Assembly (NCBI GenBank): GCA_964506785.1
Contig: CAZDME010000012.1
Span: forward strand, 1-28,678
Direction: 5' to 3'
Length of the DNA: 28,678 bases
From: CAZDME01 sp964506785 [NCBI: uncultured bacterium]
GTDB taxonomy: Bacteria > CAZDME01 > JAYEMH01
Shown: piece after piece, positions 23,444 through 28,678 of the stretch
Layout of the letters: every line of letters begins with the position of its first letter
How positions within the stretch are numbered: the first letter of the stretch is position 1
Position numbers and translations under genes: made by a program
Notes under the pieces: generated by a model
Seen by the model: only the letters and a program-made list of their open reading frames with translations
The model's database searches: none
What the model was told of the DNA's origin: nothing

Positions 23444-24754
23444 TTATTCCTCAACTAATGAAAACATTAACTCGGCTTCGGCAACAACTTTGCCATCAAC
23501 AGAAGCCTTGGCCCCGACTTTCCCCGTTTTGGCTTTAAGTTTTATAACCTTAACTTCGACTAAAAGTTGATCGCCTGGTTTTACTGGCTTTCTAAATTTA
23601 ACATTGTCAATACCCATGAAATAAGCCAGTTTCTTCCTATTTTCAGGTTTGCTCAACATCAAAGTTCCCGCTACCTGAGCCATAGACTCTATCACCAGAA
23701 CCCCAGGCATAACTGGATGTTCGGGGAAATGCCCGGCAAAGAAATATTCGTTCCCGGTAACATTCTTTAAACCGACGGCCCTTTTATCCTCCACTAATTC
23801 TAAAATTTTATCAACTAAAAGAAAAGGATAGCGATGAGGAAGAATTTTCTGAATATCCCCGATATCTAAAGGAGGAGAAGTAGAAATATCGGATGTTGCC
23901 CGGCTAATTGAACCTTCTTTAGTTCTATCAACCAGCTTTTTCATCTTTTTGACCAGTTTTACATTCAGAGCATGTCCGGATTTAAGCGCCATAACCGAAC
24001 CTTTAAGGGGTGCCCCAAGCAAGAAGAGATCACCCATTAAATCCAGAATTTTATGACGAACAAATTCGTCTTTAAAACGCAGATCTTCTTTTAAAATATT
24101 CTTTTCGCCAATAACCACCGCATTATCTAAACTCCCCCCTTTAATAAGGCCCTGTCGCTGGAGAGATTCTACCTCGTGAAGAAAACAAAATGTCCGCGCC
24201 GAGGCAATCTGACGCAAAAAAGTATCTTCGTTAATATTGAAAGAAGCAAATTGTGCCCCTAAAGCCGGATGGTTATAATCAATGGTAAAGTAAATCTTAA
24301 ATTCGGAAGCAGGCATAACCACCAAAAGCGCCCCATTCTCCTCCGCCCAACAGGGTTCTTTAAAGGTATAATAACGCTTGGGTTCATTCTGTAATTCAAG
24401 GCCGGAATCACTCAAGGTTCTGACAAAGGGGAGAGCACTGCCGTCTCCTACCGGAGGTTCATTAGCATTAACCTCGATAATCAAATTATCAATACCTAAA
24501 CCTCCTAAAGAAGCTAAGATATGCTCAACAGTATGAATCTTTACCTGGCCGCGGCCGATGGTTGTCCCTCGAGCAATATCAACCACCTGGGTAATATCAG
24601 CAATTATCTCCGGTTTATTAGTTAAATCCGTTCGGACAAACTTTACTCCCGTATTGACTGGCGCGGGAATAAAAGTAATCGTAGTTTCATTCCCGGTATG
24701 TAAACCTATTCCTGAATAGGCGATTTCCCTTTTGATTGTTCTTTGTGGTTCCAT
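23444..24754 (-). CDS. lpxC-fabZ: Bifunctional LpxC-FabZ: UDP-3-O-acyl-GlcNAc deacetylase / 3-hydroxyacyl-ACP dehydratase
   Basis: 436 residues from the ATG at 24752-24754 (GGGAG five bases upstream; a TTG four codons earlier is rejected). LpxC domain about 1-275: [18 protein letters not shown], Zn ligands H78, H234 and D238, catalytic-type H261 in KSGHALN. FabZ domain about 295-436: [11 protein letters not shown], then [11 protein letters not shown] with H342 and E356 as the dehydratase pair. LpxC commits the pathway to lipid A; FabZ diverts the same 3-hydroxyacyl-ACP pool to fatty acid elongation, so one polypeptide holds both branches. The fusion is known from Bacteroidetes and some other phyla. 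Overlaps lpxD by 49 bases. Confidence 0.96.
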   Translation of the reverse strand: MEPQRTIKREIAYSGIGLHTGNETTITFIPAPVNTGVKFVRTDLTNKPEIIADITQVVDIARGTTIGRGQVKIHTVEHILASLGGLGIDNLIIEVNANEPPVGDGSALPFVRTLSDSGLELQNEPKRYYTFKEPCWAEENGALLVVMPASEFKIYFTIDYNHPALGAQFASFNINEDTFLRQIASARTFCFLHEVESLQRQGLIKGGSLDNAVVIGEKNILKEDLRFKDEFVRHKILDLMGDLFLLGAPLKGSVMALKSGHALNVKLVKKMKKLVDRTKEGSISRATSDISTSPPLDIGDIQKILPHRYPFLLVDKILELVEDKRAVGLKNVTGNEYFFAGHFPEHPVMPGVLVIESMAQVAGTLMLSKPENRKKLAYFMGIDNVKFRKPVKPGDQLLVEVKVIKLKAKTGKVGAKASVDGKVVAEAELMFSLVEE

Positions 24755-25779
24755 TTCTTCTCCCAATCCTCCATCTTATTATCAAGCGTTTTTACCAACT
24801 TATATAATTTGGGTAAACGTTGAACCAAAGCTTTAATTTTCTTTTCCTGCTGATGTTCTTGAGCCGGGAAACCCGAGACACAGAGATTAGCCGGGATATC
24901 CTTGGTGGCCGCAGATTTAGCGGCAATCACCGCATTATCGCCGATATGGATATGTCCGACCATTCCCGATTGTCCGGCTACAGTTACATTTTTGCCCAGG
25001 GTGGTGCTTCCGGAAATACCCGCTTGGGCAACAATTATCGAATTCTCGCCAATTTCAACATTATGGGCAATTTGAACCAGGTTATCGATTTTCGTTCCTT
25101 TTTTAATATGAGTTTTTCCGATGGTCGCCCGGTCAACACAAACATTAGCTCCGATTTCCACATCATCTCCAATAATTACCGTTCCCAGTTGAGGTATTTT
25201 ATGATGCACCCCTTTCATCGGAGCAAAACCAAATCCATCGCTTCCAATTACCGTTCCACTATGAATAATCACCCGGCTGCCAATGGTATTCTTCTCTTTG
25301 ATAACCACATTCGGATAGATAATGGAATCTCGTCCAATCCTGGTATAAGTACCCACGTAAACATTAGAATAAAGGACGGTTTTATCGCCAATCTGGGCAT
25401 AATCTTCCACTACGGTAAAAGCCTGGATAGATACGTCTTTCCCCAATTTGACGTTTTTACCAATAGAAGCCTGGGGATGAATTCCGCGCGGCAAGGGAAT
25501 ATCACTAGAAACCAGCAGCTCCATCACTTTGGTAAAAGCAATATATGGATTTTCGGTAACAATAAGCGGTTTATCAGTAGACTTTTTTACCTGAGAGGAA
25601 ACAATAATAGCCGAAGCCTGGGTAGTCTTCAAAAGGGAAAGATAACGGGAATTGGCTACAAAAGTAATTTCCCCTTTTTGAGCTTCCTTTATACCGGCAA
25701 CACCTTTAATGGTAATTTTCTCATCGCCGACTACTTCCCCTCCGACCAGGTCAGCAATTTCCTTTAATGTCTTTTTCAC
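24706..25779 (-). CDS. lpxD: UDP-3-O-acylglucosamine N-acyltransferase
   Basis: 357 residues. N-terminal uridine-binding domain (about 1-98), hexapeptide beta-helix (about 100-315), then a charged helical tail. The catalytic histidine is H239 in VQIAHN, the same number as in E. coli; SDGFGFAP precedes it. Adds the amide-linked hydroxyacyl chain to the LpxC product. Its start is a GTG that overlaps the ompH stop by four bases (GTGA), with AAGG seven bases upstream. The tail overlaps lpxC-fabZ by 49 bases and is longer than usual. Confidence 0.97.
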   Translation of the reverse strand: MKKTLKEIADLVGGEVVGDEKITIKGVAGIKEAQKGEITFVANSRYLSLLKTTQASAIIVSSQVKKSTDKPLIVTENPYIAFTKVMELLVSSDIPLPRGIHPQASIGKNVKLGKDVSIQAFTVVEDYAQIGDKTVLYSNVYVGTYTRIGRDSIIYPNVVIKEKNTIGSRVIIHSGTVIGSDGFGFAPMKGVHHKIPQLGTVIIGDDVEIGANVCVDRATIGKTHIKKGTKIDNLVQIAHNVEIGENSIIVAQAGISGSTTLGKNVTVAGQSGMVGHIHIGDNAVIAAKSAATKDIPANLCVSGFPAQEHQQEKKIKALVQRLPKLYKLVKTLDNKMEDWEKKWNHKEQSKGKSPIQE

Positions 25780-26306
25780 TCCTTTACCTTTTTGTTAAGC
25801 TGATTTATTGCCTTATCAGTAATGTCATCGTGCCCCTGATTATAAAGGATAACCCCTTGGCTTTGAATGACCAGGCTGTAGCCTTCTTTCCGGGCAATAT
25901 CCTGAACCACCTTATGGATTTCCTTAAAAATCTCCTCTTGCATGCCTTGGTCCATATCTTTCAATTCCTGATTAGATTCTTTAACCATCTCCTGCAAGCC
26001 GGTTAATTTAGCGGCTAATTTCTTTTGTTCCTTTTCTTTTTCTTTTTCATCAAGCGTATCCTTTTTTTTATCCAGTTCCTCTCTCAGCTTCAGCGCTTCT
26101 TGCTTTGATTTATTTATCTCTTTTTGTTTCTGCTGGATTTTCGCTTGCATCTGATTAGAAAATCTTTCCCCTTTCTTATAAGAACGAAGGACCTTGGCTA
26201 AATCAAGCACGGCTATTTTATGATTGCTTTGGGCAAAACCATCAGCTAAAAAATAAAATAGACAACCGGCTATAAGCAACAGAATAAAAATTCTACCGTT
26301 TTTCAT
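25776..26306 (-). CDS. ompH: Periplasmic OmpH/Skp-family chaperone
   Basis: 176 residues. A signal peptide (about 1-25, hydrophobic core FILLLIAGCLFYFLA, likely cut after GFA) leads to IAVLDLAKVLRSY, the Skp N-terminal strand, and a long charged coiled coil (about 45-125) forming the tentacle-like arms. The C-terminal strand is YSLVIQSQGVILYN. Skp trimers hold unfolded outer-membrane proteins for BamA. The order bamA-ompH-lpxD is the classical one. AAAGGAG precedes the ATG. An LIAGC sequence mimics a lipobox but lies inside the hydrophobic core. Confidence 0.92.
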   Translation of the reverse strand: MKNGRIFILLLIAGCLFYFLADGFAQSNHKIAVLDLAKVLRSYKKGERFSNQMQAKIQQKQKEINKSKQEALKLREELDKKKDTLDEKEKEKEQKKLAAKLTGLQEMVKESNQELKDMDQGMQEEIFKEIHKVVQDIARKEGYSLVIQSQGVILYNQGHDDITDKAINQLNKKVKE

Positions 26307-26355
26307 GTTTACTCCTTTACATTTGAATTTTTAATACAACCTTTGTCTGATTTAT

Positions 26356-26371
26356 CCTGCCGCCCGGCAGG
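26356..26371 (-). other. GC-rich palindrome between bamA and ompH
   Basis: CCTGCC-GCCC-GGCAGG, a perfect 6-bp stem with a 4-base loop, just after the bamA stop. The transcript continues AUAAAUC, so it lacks a U-tract. It may stabilise the bamA 3' end or be a REP-like palindrome rather than a terminator. Confidence 0.4.
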
Positions 26372-26379
26372 CGGGTATT

Positions 26380-28678
26380 TTAAAAGGTGTGTCCCATTCT
26401 AAAATGAACCCGGCCCTCTTCTGGCTCACCCGGGTCAACATCAAGAGGATATCCATAATCGAGGTTCACCGGGCCCATGGGCGTAGCAATTCTCACCCCT
26501 AAGCCAACACCGGTATGGAAATCAGCGCCATCAAAATCATCCGGATTAGCCCAGACATAACCTGAATCACAAAATACCGCCCCCTTGATTATCGACCGCC
26601 TCTTTTCCTCGTCTTGAATCAAAGGAAAAGTAAGTTCGATGTTGCCTATGGTCAGGAAACGGCCGCCAATCGGATCTCCGTTGGCATCTTTGGGGCCAAC
26701 CTTTCTTTCTTTATAACCCCGGATTGTTTGTCCTCCGCCGGCATAAAATCTTTCATAAATTGGGACTCTAACCGTATCGTCAAATTTATCTACAAAACCG
26801 GCGCGAAAATGCAAATCTAAAACAATTTTATCTATTGGCGTAAAAAACCAACGGCTGTCTAAATTATATTTAACGAAATCTTTATCCCCTTCAAGAATCC
26901 CCCCGGCATATTCCGCAGAGAGAAGATTACGAGAACCTCGAGAAGGCTCAAAAACATTATTTCGGGTATCACGCACTAAAGCTAAACGCAGAGAACTAAT
27001 GATGTTTTTACCTTCCTCGACCCAGATGTCATTCGAGGCTGCAGGCTCAATGTCTCCTATTTTGACCATCTCATTTTTATAGGTAAGATAAACGCTTAAA
27101 TCCTCACCCAAACTCTTACCTAAGCGGATTGCTCCACCAGTCCTCTCTTCTTCATATTCTTCCCGGACCCAACTTCTTCTGTAGACGTCAAAACCGAAAG
27201 AAAGCGGCCAGTCGAAAATCCAGGGCTCGGTGAAACTCAATCGGTAATCCTTTCTTCTGGTCCCAAATTCCGCTCGAAGGTTTATACTCTGGCCGTCCCC
27301 GGTAAACCGCGGGAAATTCAACAAATCGAAATTCCTCTGTTCGAGCTCCACAAAACCTATCGCCCGATCTACCGAACTGTATCCTGCCCCCAGACCAAAC
27401 GAACCAGTTTTATCTTCTCCCACCCTGAAAATTAAATTGCGCTGATTAGGCGCTGTTCCCGGCAGCGTATCAATCTCCACACTTTTAAAAAAGCCTAAAT
27501 TATAAAGTTTCTCACGGCTTTCCTCAATTTTTTTCCCATCGAAAATTTCTCCAGATTTCACTTTAACTTCTCTACGGATAACGATATCTTTAGTTTTTGT
27601 ATTGCCTTCAATCAAAATTTCCTCAATGTAAGCGACTTCTCCTTCTTTGACATTATAATGCAGCCTGATAGTCGCTTCCTTGGTTCTTTGAATATCCGGC
27701 CAGACCCGGACAAAAATATAGCCATCTTGGGCATAAAGCCTGAATATCGCGCTGATATCCTCGCGAAGTTTTCCCTCGCTGTAAACCATTCCCGGCCGCA
27801 TCTGAAGGTGTTTAACGATATAGTCTTTGGTGAAAAGTTTATTTCCGCTGATTTCCAAATCCTGGAGATGATAGAGAGCGCCTTCATCAAAGGTAATCGT
27901 GATATAAAGAAATTTTTTCCTTTCGTCCAAATTTACTTCGTAGCTGTCTATTTTCGCGTCAAGAAAACCGCGGTCTTTATAGAAAGAAACGAGCTTGGCT
28001 AAATCCCCCTCAAAATCCTTCTCTTTAAAAAAACCCTTATTAAAAAATTTCTTTTCTCTGGTTTTCATCAGTTTTTTAAGCCGCCGGGAGGTAAAGCTTT
28101 TTATTCCAATAAATTCGATTTTTTTAATCCGGGCGCGCCGCCCTTCTTTAATCTGAAAAGTAACAATCCTTTCCCCATCCCTTCGGGAGATGTGCGATTT
28201 TACCTCGGCATAGTGATATCCTAATTCTTGATATCGGCTTTTTATTTTCCTGACGTCCTCATGAATAATTTGTTCATTCAACATTTCTCCCTGGCGGGAG
28301 CTGATTAGCTCTAAAATCTTCTTGGAACGCAATCCCTGATTACCCTCAATAATAAGCTCGGTAATGATTGGCTTTTCGACAACTACAAAAATAACCTTGG
28401 TTTGATTACTGCCTGAATCAACAGTTTCCACTTGGACATCAGAAAACATCCCTAAAGCGTAGATTCTCTTTAAATCCTCTCTAGCCTTGAGCGGGGAAAA
28501 AGGAGCCCCTTGTTTTGTCTCTATCTGGGAAAGAATCAAAAAAGAACTAACCGCCTCATTTCCAGAAACCTCGATAGTTCCTACTACTTTTTCCTCGGCG
28601 GCTAAAGCCCCCGCATTTACCAGGCAGCTAATGAAGACAAGTACTAAGGAAATAAGAAAAATTGTTTCAGCTCTTTTC
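26380..28678 (-). CDS. bamA: Outer-membrane assembly factor BamA, 5' end cut by window edge
   Basis: About 765 residues visible. The frame continues to the window edge as a signal peptide (hydrophobic IFLISLVLVFIS, then ALAAEE). The last window base is G before AAA AGA, so the edge probably falls inside the ATG. Five POTRA domains begin near VVGTIEV, IITELIIEG, ARIKKIEFIG, YHLQDLEISG and AYIEEILIEG. The C-terminal barrel carries the GGGQTIRGY signature (the VRGF/Y-type loop lid) and ends in Phe (RMGHTF), the beta-signal. BamA folds beta-barrel proteins into the outer membrane. A TTG at 28537-28539 is not the real start. Confidence 0.96.
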   Translation of the reverse strand, partial: KRAETIFLISLVLVFISCLVNAGALAAEEKVVGTIEVSGNEAVSSFLILSQIETKQGAPFSPLKAREDLKRIYALGMFSDVQVETVDSGSNQTKVIFVVVEKPIITELIIEGNQGLRSKKILELISSRQGEMLNEQIIHEDVRKIKSRYQELGYHYAEVKSHISRRDGERIVTFQIKEGRRARIKKIEFIGIKSFTSRRLKKLMKTREKKFFNKGFFKEKDFEGDLAKLVSFYKDRGFLDAKIDSYEVNLDERKKFLYITITFDEGALYHLQDLEISGNKLFTKDYIVKHLQMRPGMVYSEGKLREDISAIFRLYAQDGYIFVRVWPDIQRTKEATIRLHYNVKEGEVAYIEEILIEGNTKTKDIVIRREVKVKSGEIFDGKKIEESREKLYNLGFFKSVEIDTLPGTAPNQRNLIFRVGEDKTGSFGLGAGYSSVDRAIGFVELEQRNFDLLNFPRFTGDGQSINLRAEFGTRRKDYRLSFTEPWIFDWPLSFGFDVYRRSWVREEYEEERTGGAIRLGKSLGEDLSVYLTYKNEMVKIGDIEPAASNDIWVEEGKNIISSLRLALVRDTRNNVFEPSRGSRNLLSAEYAGGILEGDKDFVKYNLDSRWFFTPIDKIVLDLHFRAGFVDKFDDTVRVPIYERFYAGGGQTIRGYKERKVGPKDANGDPIGGRFLTIGNIELTFPLIQDEEKRRSIIKGAVFCDSGYVWANPDDFDGADFHTGVGLGVRIATPMGPVNLDYGYPLDVDPGEPEEGRVHFRMGHTF

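Noticed and set aside
24820-25767. A 315-codon open frame on the plus strand
   Set aside because: It lies wholly antisense to lpxD, whose hexapeptide repeats give a periodic codon pattern that leaves the opposite strand open. The translation has no recognisable domain.
26262-26306. Lipobox (LIAGC) suggesting OmpH is a lipoprotein
   Set aside because: The Cys is inside the hydrophobic core and is followed by more hydrophobic residues; a signal peptidase I site after GFA fits better and OmpH/Skp proteins are soluble.
28537-28539. TTG as the bamA start
   Set aside because: It lies within the first POTRA domain; the frame continues upstream into a clear signal peptide reaching the window edge.
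1-28678. CRISPR arrays, tRNA/rRNA genes, transposases, phage or defence genes
   Set aside because: No regularly spaced repeats, cloverleaf-like sequence or characteristic protein motifs were seen on either strand.

Overview
The window is a Gram-negative envelope-biogenesis locus, and every credible gene reads on the minus strand (high to low coordinates). It encodes an almost complete Raetz pathway for lipid A, the outer-membrane assembly protein BamA, a Skp/OmpH chaperone and a long run of LPS-core glycosyltransferases, so the organism has an LPS-bearing outer membrane. The LpxC-FabZ fusion, LpxI in place of LpxH, a GnnA/GnnB-type gene pair inside the lpx cluster, a DUF6485-type Cys-rich protein and many degenerate intergenic repeats together suggest a deep-branching candidate phylum, Omnitrophota-like. 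That assignment is inference from gene content; no rRNA gene or other marker is present.

Layout in transcription order. (1) 28678-22523: bamA (5' end cut by the window edge, probably inside its start codon), ompH, lpxD, an lpxC-fabZ fusion, lpxA. (2) 22403-18317: lpxI, bracketed by two terminator-like hairpins, then a GnnB-type aminotransferase, a GnnA-type oxidoreductase and lpxB. (3) 18137-15000: msbA and waaA (Kdo transferase). (4) 14740-4348: behind a near-consensus promoter, lpxK, a two-domain protein joining a lipid A acyltransferase to an ELM1-type GT-B domain, then GT4, GT9, GT4, GT9, GT9, GT9 and GT2, most likely inner/outer core assembly. (5) 4147-2287: housekeeping genes queF (behind its own good promoter), trxA, panD and yggS. 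(6) 2163-1: a metallo-beta-lactamase-fold hydrolase, a small 8-Cys protein, a polytopic His-rich membrane protein and the N-terminal part of a SAM methyltransferase cut by the window edge.

How it works together: LpxA, LpxC, LpxD, LpxI, LpxB, LpxK, WaaA and an LpxL-type acyltransferase give Kdo-lipid A. GnnA/GnnB would first convert UDP-GlcNAc to the 3-amino analogue, so the product may be an all-amide-linked lipid A. The GT9/GT4/GT2 enzymes extend the core, MsbA flips the molecule, and BamA with OmpH insert the outer-membrane proteins. The most unusual items are the acyltransferase-ELM1 fusion and several families of intergenic repeats: a promoter-containing module shared by the leaders of lpxK and GT genes, a 120-bp element with inverted ends, and ACCTA-type degenerate repeats. 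No tRNA, rRNA, CRISPR array, transposase or phage gene was seen. No stretch above 300 bases lacks a gene; the largest gap is 14741-14999.
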